A stretch of DNA of 64,000 bases from Oceanicola sp. 502str15 (GTDB taxonomy: Bacteria > Pseudomonadota > Alphaproteobacteria > Rhodobacterales > Rhodobacteraceae): positions 1,860,001 through 1,924,000 of the forward strand of contig NZ_WYDQ01000001.1 of assembly GCF_024105635.1 (NCBI RefSeq), read 5' to 3'. The notes below the pieces were generated by a model. That model was not told where the DNA came from. It worked only from the letters and a program-made list of their open reading frames with translations, and did not search any database. Each line of letters begins with the position of its first letter. Positions within the stretch are counted from its first letter, which is position 1. The translations under genes and the position numbers were made by a program. This document shows, piece after piece, positions 52,775 through 61,252 of the stretch.

Positions 52775-53329
52775 TCAGCCGTCGAGGTAGTTCCACCGAA
52801 AGCCGTTCCCGACCTGCCGCAGGGGCAGTTCGGGGAAGTAAAGCTTTTTGTAGGATCTTGGGCGATAGTCACAGACAAGGCGGCCGTTTGCGTCGCGGAT
52901 GAAGCAGTAGACCCCGTTTTCATCCTGCCAGGCCACGCCACCCGCGGCTGCAATCGTCATCGCCTGGATGTGGCCGCCCGAGGCAAAGAAGCTGTAGTCG
53001 TCGACGGGATAGATGCTGTTGCGATATTCGGCCGGCTCCTTGGCCCGGACTTCGGCCACCAGCGAGGCGGTGTGGTCGTCCACCGCGGCCTTGACGGTGC
53101 CGGTGATGATTGCAGGAACGGCCAGGATCGCCCCGGCCACCACGCCGGCAACACCGGTGCCATAGATGAACGCGTCGCCCGCATCAGGGCCGGTGCCGGT
53201 GATGATCCATACCGCGGGCTGCACCACCAGTCCGGCAGCGCCGCCGCGAATGCCGCCGCCGAGCGCACGTGAAATGCCCTCGGACGTGACGGTGACGACT
53301 ACGTTTGTTGCTGAGTTTTCTCCAGCCAT
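52775..53329 (-). CDS. Unknown protein with glycine-rich membrane segments
   Basis: The 184-residue protein has two Gly/Ala-rich hydrophobic stretches with glycine-zipper spacing (ALGGGIRGGAAGLVVQPAVW and TGVAGVVAGAILAVPAIITG) and a polar C-terminal half with YFPELPLRQVGNGFRWNYLDG (FRWNYLDG at the end). No signal peptide is seen. It lies 145 bases after the dehydrogenase gene on the same strand, and its stop abuts that of the RutR gene. I do not recognise the family; an envelope or inner-membrane protein is possible. Confidence 0.65.
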   Translation of the reverse strand: MAGENSATNVVVTVTSEGISRALGGGIRGGAAGLVVQPAVWIITGTGPDAGDAFIYGTGVAGVVAGAILAVPAIITGTVKAAVDDHTASLVAEVRAKEPAEYRNSIYPVDDYSFFASGGHIQAMTIAAAGGVAWQDENGVYCFIRDANGRLVCDYRPRSYKKLYFPELPLRQVGNGFRWNYLDG

Positions 53330-53474
53330 GAGTTGATCTCCAAGCGATTGGTGTTCGAAATAAAATTCACCCTGTCGGGCTGAGCCTAAAATGAGGCTCG
53401 CACATCACGCAATGGTGACGCTTGCCTGATGTGGGAACCCGGGCGCCAGATTTCAACGGACCCGGGAAAAAACG

Positions 53475-54779
53475 CTACTCGGCCGCTTTCACCGCTCCGG
53501 GGTTGTTGGGATGGGTCGTCCAGTTGGCATAATCGCCCACGTCGCGGCCCGTGCGCGGGTCGGTCGCGCCCTTGGGAAGCTGCTCCATGGTGATGCAATC
53601 TTCCACCGGGCAGACGTTGACGCAGAGGTTGCAGGCCACGCATTCGGCGTCGATCACCTCGAAGGTGCGATCGGCGCTCATCGAAATGGCCTGGTGCGAG
53701 GTGTCTTCGCAGGCCGCAAAGCAGCGCCCGCACTTGATGCAATCGTCTTGGCTGATCCGCGCCTTGGTCACGTAGTTGAGGTTGAGATACTGCCAGTCGG
53801 TCACGTTGGGCACGGCCATGCCGACAAAATCGGCGGTGCTGGTGTAGCCCTTCTCGTCCATCCAGCTCGACAGGCCCGAGCACAGCTCTTCGACAATGCG
53901 GAAGCCATAGGTCATCGCCGCGGTGCAGACCTGCACCGTGCCGCAGCCCAGCGCCATGAACTCCGCCGCATCGCGCCACGTGGTGACGCCGCCGATACCG
54001 CTGATCGGCAACCCGTGGGTTTCGGGGTTGCGTGCAATCTCCGAGACCATCGACAGGGCAATCGGCTTTACCGCCGGGCCGCAATAGCCACCGTGGCTGC
54101 CCTTGCCGTCGATCGTGGGCTGAGGGGCCATCAGGTCGAGGTCGACCGAGGTGATGGAGTTGATCGTGTTGATCAGGCTCACCGCATCGGCCCCGCCCAT
54201 CTTGGCGGCGGTGGCGGGCTTGCGGATATCGGTGATGTTGGGGGTCAGCTTCACGATGACGGGCTTGGAGTAGTATTTCTTGCACCACTCGGCAACCATC
54301 TGAATATACTCAGGAACCTGCCCCACTGCCGAGCCCATGCCACGCTCGCTCATGCCATGGGGGCAGCCGAAGTTCAGCTCGATCCCGTCGGCGCCGGTCT
54401 CTTCCACCAGCGGCAGGATCGCCTTCCAGCTTTCCTCCTCGCAGGGCACCATGATCGAGACGATCACGGCACGGTCGGGGTAATCGGCCTTCACCCGGCG
54501 GATCTCTTCGAGGTTGGTGTACAGGTCGCGGTCGGTGATCAGCTCGATGTTGTTGAGCCCCAGCAGCCTGCGGTCGGCGCCGTAGATCGCGCCGTAGCGG
54601 GGCCCGTTGACGTTGACCACGGGCGGCCCCTCTTCACCCAGCGTCTTCCAGACCACACCGCCCCAGCCGGCCTCGAAGGCGCGGCGAACGTTGTATTCCT
54701 TGTCGGTCGGAGGCGCCGAGGCCAGCCAGAACGGGTTGATGGACTTGATGCCCAGAAAATCTGTCGTGAGATCAGCCAT
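53475..54779 (-). CDS. preA: NAD-dependent dihydropyrimidine dehydrogenase, catalytic subunit PreA
   Basis: The 434-residue protein joins a dihydroorotate-dehydrogenase-like FMN barrel (ADLTTDFLGIKSINPFWLAS; active loop LNFGCPHGMSERGMGSAVGQ) to two [4Fe-4S] clusters near the C-terminus (CIKCGRCFAACEDTS and CVACNLCVNVCPVEDC). It reduces uracil and thymine to the dihydro forms. Length and domain order equal E. coli PreA. It begins three bases downstream of the PreT gene, its electron-transfer partner. The first Cys pair of CIKCGRC is intact. Confidence 0.95.
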   Translation of the reverse strand: MADLTTDFLGIKSINPFWLASAPPTDKEYNVRRAFEAGWGGVVWKTLGEEGPPVVNVNGPRYGAIYGADRRLLGLNNIELITDRDLYTNLEEIRRVKADYPDRAVIVSIMVPCEEESWKAILPLVEETGADGIELNFGCPHGMSERGMGSAVGQVPEYIQMVAEWCKKYYSKPVIVKLTPNITDIRKPATAAKMGGADAVSLINTINSITSVDLDLMAPQPTIDGKGSHGGYCGPAVKPIALSMVSEIARNPETHGLPISGIGGVTTWRDAAEFMALGCGTVQVCTAAMTYGFRIVEELCSGLSSWMDEKGYTSTADFVGMAVPNVTDWQYLNLNYVTKARISQDDCIKCGRCFAACEDTSHQAISMSADRTFEVIDAECVACNLCVNVCPVEDCITMEQLPKGATDPRTGRDVGDYANWTTHPNNPGAVKAAE

Positions 54780-54782
54780 GTG

Positions 54783-56120
54783 TCATCCCTCCATCAGCAT
54801 CTTGTGCATGTCTTCGGCGGCATCGCGGCCCTCAGCCACCGCCACCACCGTCAGGTCTTCGCCGGCGGTGCAATCGCCGCCCGCCCAGACCCGCTCGAGA
54901 TTGGTGCGGCCCGGGCCGGTGACGGCGATCTTGCCGTTCTCGATCCCGATCCGGGGCGAGGCAATGTCGAGCCGCTGCCCGATGGCCAGAAGCACCTGGT
55001 CGGCCTCCAGCGTCATCTGCTCGCCCGTGCCCGCCAGCTTACCGTCGGCCCCGGTCGCGGTGCGCTCGAAGGTAATCGAGGCAACCGCGCGCTCGCCGGT
55101 AATCGCAACCGGCGTGGCATGGGTAACGATCTGCACCCCATGCTTTGCCGCATGATCCTGCTCATAGGGACTGGCCCCCATGGCCTCCCGCCCCCGCCGA
55201 TAAACCATCGAAACGCTTTCGGCCCCGAGCATCCGCGCCTGAACGGCGGCGTCCACGGCCGTCATCCCGCCCCCGACAACCACCACCTTGCGACCCACGG
55301 GCAGCGCGGTTGCGTCATCCGACTGGCGCAGGCGCGAGATGAAATCCACCGCGTCCTCGGCATTGTCGAGCGCCTCTCCCGGCAGCCCCGGGCGGTTCAC
55401 CCCGCCAAGGCCGACCCCAAGGAACACGGCGTCGAAGTCTTCCTGAAGTTCGCGGATCGTGAAGGCTTCGCCCAGCTTCACGCCGGTCTCCAGCTTGATA
55501 CCGCCGATGCCAAGCAGCCAATCCACTTCGCGGGCGGCAAAATCGTCGACCGTCTTGTAGGCTGCGATCCCGTATTCGTTCAGCCCGCCCGGCTTTTTCT
55601 TTGCATCATAGAGCGTGACCTCATGGCCCAGCATGGCAAGCCGATGGGCGCAGGCCAGCCCCGCAGGCCCAGCTCCGATGACGGCCACGCGCTTTCCGGT
55701 CGCCGCGGCGCGGGTGTAGGGGTGGGTGTTGCCGGCCATGACCCGGTCTGTCGCAAAGCGCTGAAGACGCCCGATCTCGACCGGAGACTCTTCGGCGGCG
55801 TTGCGCACACAGGCCTCTTCGCAGAGCGTCTCGGTGGGGCAGACCCGGGCGCACATGCCGCCCAAGATGTTCTGATCGAAGATGGTCATCCCCGCGTCCC
55901 CGGGCTTTCCGCCCTGGATCTGTCGGATGAATAACGGAATATCAATGGTTGTGGGGCAGGCTGTGACACAGGGCGCGTCATGGCAAAAGTAGCACCGATC
56001 GGCGGCCACGGCGGCCTCATGCGCACTCAACGGCGGATGCATGTCGGTGAAGTTGGCAGCGACCTTCTCGCTCGAAAGTCGCCCTGGCTGAACGCCTGCG
56101 GCCTGTCCTTTATCGGTCAT
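54783..56120 (-). CDS. preT: NAD-dependent dihydropyrimidine dehydrogenase, reductase subunit PreT
   Basis: The 445-residue flavoprotein has N-terminal Fe-S ligands (CYFCHDAPCVTACPTTIDIP, GGMCARVCPTETLCEEACV), an FAD motif GAGPAGLACAHRLAMLG near residue 125 and a second dinucleotide motif VVVGGGMTAVDAAVQARMLG near residue 270. It transfers electrons from NAD(P)H to PreA. ATG at 56120 follows AGGGAAGCCACG; an in-frame ATG at 56183 would add 21 residues that the family lacks. A weak RutR-like palindrome lies 56 bases upstream. Confidence 0.93.
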   Translation of the reverse strand: MTDKGQAAGVQPGRLSSEKVAANFTDMHPPLSAHEAAVAADRCYFCHDAPCVTACPTTIDIPLFIRQIQGGKPGDAGMTIFDQNILGGMCARVCPTETLCEEACVRNAAEESPVEIGRLQRFATDRVMAGNTHPYTRAAATGKRVAVIGAGPAGLACAHRLAMLGHEVTLYDAKKKPGGLNEYGIAAYKTVDDFAAREVDWLLGIGGIKLETGVKLGEAFTIRELQEDFDAVFLGVGLGGVNRPGLPGEALDNAEDAVDFISRLRQSDDATALPVGRKVVVVGGGMTAVDAAVQARMLGAESVSMVYRRGREAMGASPYEQDHAAKHGVQIVTHATPVAITGERAVASITFERTATGADGKLAGTGEQMTLEADQVLLAIGQRLDIASPRIGIENGKIAVTGPGRTNLERVWAGGDCTAGEDLTVVAVAEGRDAAEDMHKMLMEG

Positions 56121-56175
56121 CGTGGCTTCCCTGCTGCAATGATCCCTCAGGGAAACGCTTGCACAGAGCGATTTT

Positions 56176-56191
56176 TTTATCAAACGGTAAA
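56176..56191. promoter_or_regulatory. Weak RutR-like palindrome upstream of preT
   Basis: TTTATCA-AA-CGGTAAA matches the RutR consensus at 11 of 14 positions and is itself an imperfect palindrome. It lies in the AT-rich region between divergent preT and accB. It could extend RutR control to the dehydrogenase operon. Confidence 0.4.
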
Positions 56192-56314
56192 TTTCCTGAC
56201 AGAAGATTTCGGGTCTTCAAAGCGCTTGCGCTTTCACTTACGTGGCAGAGGGCGTATAACGCTGCCCATAATTTGTGCCCGGCACGAACCGGGGCAGGCG
56301 AAAAAGAGGACGGC

Positions 56315-56803
56315 ATGAGTAAGACCCACGATGCAGACGTCGCCTTTATTCAGGCGCTGGCCGAGTTGTTGCGAACCAACGATCTCACCGAGCTTCAGGT
56401 AAAGCGGGATTACGGGCAGGACGACAGCCTGAACGTGCGGGTAAGCCGCAAGATGGAGCAGCAGGTGGTGCAGGTCGCCCCCTCCGCGGCTCCCGCTGTT
56501 GCCGCTCCGGCCCCCGCCGCTGCGGCCGCGGCTCCGGTGGCAAGCGAGTCTGATGATCCGGCACAGGCGCCCGGCGCCGTGACCTCTCCGATGGTCGGCA
56601 CCGCTTACCTGCAATCCGAGCCCGGATCGCCCGCCTTCGTCAAAGTCGGCGACACGGTAGAAGAGGGCCAGACCCTGCTCATCGTCGAGGCGATGAAGAC
56701 CATGAACCAGATTCCGAGCCCCCGCGCCGGGACGGTCAAGCGCATTCTGGTAGAAGACGGCGCGCCGGTTGAGTTTGGCGCACCGCTCATGATCGTCGAG
56801 TAA
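56315..56803 (+). CDS. accB: Biotin carboxyl carrier protein of acetyl-CoA carboxylase, AccB
   Basis: The 162-residue protein carries biotin between carboxylase and transferase sites in fatty acid synthesis. The C-terminal biotinyl domain has VEAMKTMNQ, where Lys is the biotinylation site, and [21 protein letters not shown]; the centre is an Ala/Pro-rich linker. ATG at 56315 follows AAAAAGAGGACGGC. The gene lies 10 bases upstream of accC. It is longer at the N-terminus than the minimal domain but typical of alphaproteobacteria. Confidence 0.96.
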   Translation: MSKTHDADVAFIQALAELLRTNDLTELQVKRDYGQDDSLNVRVSRKMEQQVVQVAPSAAPAVAAPAPAAAAAAPVASESDDPAQAPGAVTSPMVGTAYLQSEPGSPAFVKVGDTVEEGQTLLIVEAMKTMNQIPSPRAGTVKRILVEDGAPVEFGAPLMIVE

Positions 56804-56813
56804 GGCGCTGACG

Positions 56814-58163
56814 ATGTTTGACAAAATCCTCATCGCGAACCGCGGCGAAATCGCCCTGCGTGTGGTGCGTGCCTGCCGCGAAATGGGCATCCCCTCGGTA
56901 GCCGTGCATTCCACCGCCGACAGCGACGCGATGCATGTGCGCATGGCCGATGAGGCAATCTGCATCGGCCCGCCCTCCTCTGCCCAGAGCTACCTGAGCT
57001 TTCCGGCGATCATCTCGGCCTGCGAGATCTCGGGCGCCAATGCAATCCATCCCGGCTACGGCTTCCTGTCGGAAAACGCCAACTTCGTGCAGATCGTCGA
57101 AGATCACGGCCTCACCTTCATCGGTCCGACCGCGGAGCATATCCGCATCATGGGCGACAAGATCACCGCCAAGGACACGATGAGAAAGCTCGGCGTGCCC
57201 TGCGTGCCCGGCTCCGAGGGCGGCGTGCCCGATTACGAGACGGCGCAGACCGTGGCCGAAGAGATCGGCTACCCGGTCATCATCAAGGCCACCGCCGGTG
57301 GTGGCGGGCGCGGCATGAAGCTGGCCAAGTCCGCCAAGGACCTTGAAACCGCATTCCGCACCGCCCGCTCCGAAGGCAAGAGCGCCTTCGGCAATGACGA
57401 GGTCTATATCGAGAAGTATCTCGGCACGCCCCGTCACATCGAGGTGCAGGTCTTTGGCGACGGCAAGGGTGGCGCGGTTCATCTGGGCGAGCGCGACTGC
57501 TCCCTGCAGCGGCGGCACCAGAAAGTGTTCGAAGAGGCCCCCGGCCCCGTCATCACCCCGGAACTGCGCGAAAGAATTGGCAAAACCTGCGCCGAGGCCG
57601 TGGCGTCGATCAACTACGCGGGTGCCGGGACCATCGAGTTTCTCTACGAGAACGGTGAGTTCTACTTCATCGAGATGAACACCCGCCTGCAAGTCGAGCA
57701 TCCGGTGACGGAGCTGATCTTCGGGCAGGATCTCGTGCGCGAGCAGATCCGCGTTGCCGCCGGGCTTCCGCTTTCGTTCACGCAGGACGATCTCAAGATC
57801 AACGGCCATGCTATTGAAGTCCGCATCAACGCCGAGAAGCTGCCCAACTTCTCCCCCTGCCCCGGCCGGATCACACAGTTTCATGCTCCGGGCGGTTTGG
57901 GCGTGCGGATGGACAGCGCCCTCTATGACGGCTACTCGATCCCGCCCTACTACGACAGCCTGATCGGCAAGCTCATCGTCCACGGGCGTGACCGCCCCGA
58001 GGCGCTGGCGCGGCTGAACCGGGCGTTGGGCGAGCTCATCGTGGACGGGGTGGACACCACCGTGCCGCTCTTCGATGCGCTGCTGCAGGAGCCGGACGTG
58101 CTGAGTGGCAACTACGACATCCACTGGCTCGAAACCTGGCTCGAAACCAACCTGCAGGGCTGA
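56814..58163 (+). CDS. accC: Biotin carboxylase AccC
   Basis: The 449-residue ATP-grasp enzyme carboxylates AccB-biotin. It has the N-terminal [20 protein letters not shown], the ATP-grasp loop [12 protein letters not shown], the catalytic region [16 protein letters not shown] and the C-terminal domain (residues 330-449). Length equals E. coli AccC. It follows accB after 10 bases and precedes the aat gene by 10 bases, so the three form an operon. Confidence 0.97.
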   Translation: MFDKILIANRGEIALRVVRACREMGIPSVAVHSTADSDAMHVRMADEAICIGPPSSAQSYLSFPAIISACEISGANAIHPGYGFLSENANFVQIVEDHGLTFIGPTAEHIRIMGDKITAKDTMRKLGVPCVPGSEGGVPDYETAQTVAEEIGYPVIIKATAGGGGRGMKLAKSAKDLETAFRTARSEGKSAFGNDEVYIEKYLGTPRHIEVQVFGDGKGGAVHLGERDCSLQRRHQKVFEEAPGPVITPELRERIGKTCAEAVASINYAGAGTIEFLYENGEFYFIEMNTRLQVEHPVTELIFGQDLVREQIRVAAGLPLSFTQDDLKINGHAIEVRINAEKLPNFSPCPGRITQFHAPGGLGVRMDSALYDGYSIPPYYDSLIGKLIVHGRDRPEALARLNRALGELIVDGVDTTVPLFDALLQEPDVLSGNYDIHWLETWLETNLQG

Positions 58164-58173
58164 GGCAGGGCGG

Positions 58174-58812
58174 GTGGAGCCGCTCACGACCGAGGTGTTG
58201 CTCAGGGCCTACCGGATGGGCCTGTTCCCCATGGCCGACGATGCCGATGCCGAAGACCTGTATTGGGTCGAGCCGCGCCTGCGCGGCGTGTTCCCCTTGG
58301 ACAATTTCCACATTTCCCGGTCGCTTGCCCGGCTGATCCGGCGCGAGCCATTCACTATTACGACCAATGCCGATTTCGGCGGCGTGATGGACGGATGTGC
58401 GGGCCGCGACACCACTTGGATAAACACCGAGATCCACAAGCTCTACCGCCAGCTTCACCAAGAGGGCCATGCGCACTCGCTGGAGGTCTGGGAGGGCGAG
58501 GAACTGGTCGGCGGGGTCTACGGTGTTTCGCTGGGAGGCGTCTTTTGCGGCGAGAGCATGTTTTCCCGGCGCCGGGATGCCTCGAAGGTCGCCCTCGCCT
58601 ACTTGGTGGATCATCTGCAGCGCTGCGGTTTTGTGCTGTTCGACACCCAGTTCATTACCCCCCACCTCGCCAGCCTGGGCGCGGTGGAGATCGGCCGTGA
58701 CGAATACCGCAAGCGGTTGGCCATAGCGCGAAAACTCGACTGTGATTTCAGGAGTGTAGCCGAAATACCGAGCGGTTATTCGGTGGTGCAGCGCAACACC
58801 CAGACGTCATAG
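58174..58812 (+). CDS. aat: Leucyl/phenylalanyl-tRNA-protein transferase Aat
   Basis: The 212-residue enzyme adds Leu or Phe to N-terminal Arg or Lys and so marks proteins for the N-end rule protease. MGLFPMADDADAEDLYWVEP, WINTEIHKLYRQLHQEGHAHS and GVYGVSLGGVFCGESMFS are the family motifs. GTG at 58174 follows GGCAGGGCGG. Its last 37 bases are antisense to the 3' end of the DUF2155 gene. The stop is not followed by a hairpin. Confidence 0.94.
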   Translation: MEPLTTEVLLRAYRMGLFPMADDADAEDLYWVEPRLRGVFPLDNFHISRSLARLIRREPFTITTNADFGGVMDGCAGRDTTWINTEIHKLYRQLHQEGHAHSLEVWEGEELVGGVYGVSLGGVFCGESMFSRRRDASKVALAYLVDHLQRCGFVLFDTQFITPHLASLGAVEIGRDEYRKRLAIARKLDCDFRSVAEIPSGYSVVQRNTQTS

Positions 58813-59135
58813 CGCTGGTGGTCCATGGCGTTCAGCGCCGGAGCCGAGGCAAGCATCCAGCCGGCGAACAGCGGCGCATCAGCGTTGTCATCCTCGATCA
58901 CCAGATAGGCCGTTGCCCGTGCGGGCGTGCCCTCGGGGTAGCGACAGTCTGACAGGGTGATCTGCAAGTGCCCGTAGCGCATTGTCTGGCCCTGCCGGAC
59001 CTCCAGATCGGAGGTCTGACTCGACAGCTTGTCGAGCCCGCGCAGCACGGCACCCGTGCCCTCAAGCACAGTCTGCGCCGGGGCGCTCGTTGCACAAAAG
59101 CATGCAAGGGCAATGACCTGCGCCGCTGTCTTCAT
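58776..59135 (-). CDS. DUF2155 domain secreted protein
   Basis: The 119-residue protein has a signal peptide (MKTAAQVIALACFCATSAPA) and the DUF2155 domain: LRGLDKLSSQTSDLEVRQG, LQITLSDCRYPEGTPA and VFRGWMFASSPALS-type motif here as LFAGWMLASAPALNAMDHQRYDVWVLRC. The function is not established. It is in the conserved alphaproteobacterial order NDUFA12 homologue-mlaD-DUF2155-aat. Its start overlaps the mlaD stop by four bases. It overlaps aat by 37 bases at the 3' ends. Confidence 0.9.
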   Translation of the reverse strand: MKTAAQVIALACFCATSAPAQTVLEGTGAVLRGLDKLSSQTSDLEVRQGQTMRYGHLQITLSDCRYPEGTPARATAYLVIEDDNADAPLFAGWMLASAPALNAMDHQRYDVWVLRCTTE

Positions 59136-59581
59136 TCGCCGGACCCGGAAACGAACTTGGTCAACAAGCCGATCAGGCTGATGGCGCCCTGCGTATCCAC
59201 GATTTCACCCCCGGCCTCGAGGTTGAACGGCGAACCGCCCGGGATAATCTCGATAAAATTGCCGCCCAGCAGCCCTTCGGAAGAAATCGCGGCGGAGCTG
59301 TCTTCCGGCAGTTCGATGCCCTCGGCGATGCCGAATGTGGCCTCGGCGCGGAATGTCTGCGCGTTCAGGTCCAGCTCACGCACGGAGCCGATCTTGACCC
59401 CGGCGAGCCGCACGTCGGTGCCCACCGAAATACCCTCGGCAGAGCGGAAGCTGGCGATGAGCGGATAATTGTTGCCTCCGCCTCCGCCAGCATCGGTCAC
59501 ACCGGATGCATACCAGAGGAACCCGGCAGCAGCGGCCAGAACACAGGCGCCGACGATGGCCTCGGTGGTGTTTTCCGACAT
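59132..59581 (-). CDS. mlaD: Phospholipid transport substrate-binding protein MlaD
   Basis: The 149-residue protein has an N-terminal membrane anchor (EAIVGACVLAAAAGFLWYAS) and an MCE domain (ASFRSAEGISVGTDVRLAGVKIGSV, then AAISSEGLLGGNFIEIIPG). It is the periplasmic lipid-binding part of the Mla system that keeps outer-membrane asymmetry. The other mla genes are not beside it, which is usual in alphaproteobacteria. ATG at 59581 is chosen because the anchor then follows directly; 16 bases separate it from the next gene upstream. Confidence 0.92.
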   Translation of the reverse strand: MSENTTEAIVGACVLAAAAGFLWYASGVTDAGGGGGNNYPLIASFRSAEGISVGTDVRLAGVKIGSVRELDLNAQTFRAEATFGIAEGIELPEDSSAAISSEGLLGGNFIEIIPGGSPFNLEAGGEIVDTQGAISLIGLLTKFVSGSGE

Positions 59582-59600
59582 TGTTGCCCCCTCACGGCCC

Positions 59601-59984
59601 CTATTCGGGGCTCCAGGCCTCGTAATCCTGCCGCGTGGCAGGCTCTGCCCGGCGGATCGACCCGGTCGGCACATAGGCCAGCGCGGTGCCGGTCATGTTC
59701 TCGATATGGGGCTTTTCCCAAGACTTGTGGGTCAGCGGCCGGTCGGTCGGCGGCTCCTTGAAGGTGTTGTGCAGCCAGCCGTGCCAATCAGGTCCAACGC
59801 GCGAGGCCTCGACTTCGCCATTGTAGATTACCCAGCGGCGGCTGTCGTCGGCGTTGCGGTAGAACACGTTGCCGGCCTCGTCCTCGCCAACCTTCGTGCC
59901 CTTGCGCCAGGTGAAAAGCTGGGTGCCCAGCGTGGAGCCGTTCCACCACGTGACGGCGCGCAGGAGAGTGTTCATGATACCCAT
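59601..59984 (-). CDS. NADH:ubiquinone oxidoreductase 17.2 kDa subunit homologue (NDUFA12 family)
   Basis: The 127-residue protein matches the NDUFA12 family: [57 protein letters not shown] and [12 protein letters not shown]. It is an accessory subunit of complex I found in alphaproteobacteria and mitochondria. ATG at 59984 follows AGAGGAGCCAAGCC; an ATG at 59975 (MNTLL) is an alternative. It is the first gene of the operon with mlaD and DUF2155. Confidence 0.93.
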   Translation of the reverse strand: MGIMNTLLRAVTWWNGSTLGTQLFTWRKGTKVGEDEAGNVFYRNADDSRRWVIYNGEVEASRVGPDWHGWLHNTFKEPPTDRPLTHKSWEKPHIENMTGTALAYVPTGSIRRAEPATRQDYEAWSPE

Positions 59985-60036
59985 CGGCTTGGCTCCTCTT
60001 GGTCTCGCCTGATATGCCCCAGTGCGGCGCAAAGGT

Positions 60037-60504
60037 CTAGAGTTTCGACGAAATCACCCCAGTGGCAATTCCGCCCATGCGCAGCTCACCGAAGAGGCGC
60101 TGGTATTCCATCTTGGGGCAGAGATTCTGGATCACGGTAACGCCCCGCGCTTCGGCCATGGCGGCGGCTTCGGCGTTTTCGACGCCGATCTGCATCCACA
60201 CGGTCTTGAGGTTAGGGAAGGCTGACAGGGCCTCTTCGACGATGGGCGGCACATGTTCGGAACGCCGGAAGATGTCGACCATATCGACCTGTGCGTCAAT
60301 CGAGGCGAGGTCGGGCATGATGGTTTCTCCGAAGAGCTCCTTGCCGGCATGGCCGGGATTGACGGGAATCACCTGGAAGCCCTTGAGCGACAGATAGCGG
60401 GCCACGTAGTAGCTCGGACGCACCTCGTTCATCGACACGCCGACACAGGCGATGGTCTTGGTGTCCGTCAGGATTTGGCGAAGGAGGGAGTCGGGGTAGC
60501 TCAC
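60037..60504 (-). CDS. CoA-binding domain protein (YccU/CoA_binding_2 family)
   Basis: The 155-residue protein has a Rossmann CoA-binding domain: [62 protein letters not shown] and [21 protein letters not shown]. No reaction is known. GTG at 60504 is chosen because the stem of an intrinsic terminator (60528-60555) and its T run lie immediately upstream; longer frames would be read through that hairpin. It lies 52 bases upstream of the NDUFA12 gene. Confidence 0.86.
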   Translation of the reverse strand: MSYPDSLLRQILTDTKTIACVGVSMNEVRPSYYVARYLSLKGFQVIPVNPGHAGKELFGETIMPDLASIDAQVDMVDIFRRSEHVPPIVEEALSAFPNLKTVWMQIGVENAEAAAMAEARGVTVIQNLCPKMEYQRLFGELRMGGIATGVISSKL

Positions 60505-60522
60505 GGGCGCATCTCGCAGAAG

Positions 60523-60555
60523 AAAAAGGCGCTCAGGCCATATGGCCCGAGCGCC
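60523..60555 (-). terminator. Strong intrinsic terminator between the YHS and CoA-binding genes
   Basis: On the minus strand GGCGCTC-GGGCCATATGGCC-TGAGCGCC forms a stem with seven outer and six inner base pairs, followed by TTTTTCTTCT at 60527-60518. It ends the YHS transcript or a small RNA, and shows that the CoA-binding gene has its own promoter or arises by readthrough. Confidence 0.85.
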
Positions 60556-60732
60556 AGTCGCGGAACGAGGGACAGTGAAGTAAGACGTTGGTGTTCCGAA
60601 CCAACGCTCATGAACTTCGAGGTAATCACGTGGAGACACTTTCCAAGAGCATGTAATAAACCTGTGAACACAGTGTTAACGCGCGAGTGTTGCAAGAATG
60701 AGCTCCTGCGCCCGCCCGCGACGTGTTCAACA

Positions 60733-61176
60733 CTATTTTTTCAGTGGTTTCGGCCAGTTGGCGTTGGCGGCGGACACATGGCCCGGAATATCCTTTTCCC
60801 AGGTACGCCTGATCCGTTGTGAATAATTCAGGTAGAGTTTGCCGTCATGCACTGTGAAGGCGGCGGGATCAGTGGGGGCAACATAGCCCTGGGATGCCGC
60901 AAAGGCACAGTATCCGCCATATTGCGGCGCAAACTTCTGGGGGTTGCGCTCGAACCTGTCGCGGTTGGCGGCCGAGGCAAACCGCCATGTCGCCCCCATC
61001 CACATCAGTTGATGCGCGGCGCTGCCTTCAACCGGCTTGCCTTCGGTGAAATAGGCCACCGGATCATACCCCCGAATTGCCAGCTCCGAGGCCGCAAAGA
61101 TCGGCGGCTCCTCGGCGGCGGCGGGCATGGCAAGGGCCGCGAGGGCTGCGGCGAGCAGCAGGCGTCGGGTGAGCAT
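60733..61176 (-). CDS. Secreted YHS-domain protein
   Basis: The 147-residue protein has a signal peptide (MLTRRLLLAAALAALAMPAAA) and a YHS-type domain: AIRGYDPVAYFTEGKPVEGSA, WRFASAANRDRFERNPQKFAPQYGGYCA. YHS domains are small metal-binding folds seen in metal-transport and electron-transfer settings; this stand-alone form is common in roseobacters with no fixed role. ATG at 61176 has AGGAGG at six-base spacing; an ATG six bases upstream is directly fused to that site. It is 76 bases downstream of rlmB. Confidence 0.87.
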   Translation of the reverse strand: MLTRRLLLAAALAALAMPAAAEEPPIFAASELAIRGYDPVAYFTEGKPVEGSAAHQLMWMGATWRFASAANRDRFERNPQKFAPQYGGYCAFAASQGYVAPTDPAAFTVHDGKLYLNYSQRIRRTWEKDIPGHVSAANANWPKPLKK

Positions 61177-61252
61177 GGGCATCCTCCTTGAGTTGCCCGC
61201 AGAATGGAGCGCGCCCTTGCCCCTTGGCCAGCCCCTTCGCAAAAAGGTGAAG

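Noticed and set aside
60501..60695. Small minus-strand frame upstream of the CoA-binding gene
   Set aside because: It would read through the stem and T run of a strong terminator and has no Shine-Dalgarno sequence.
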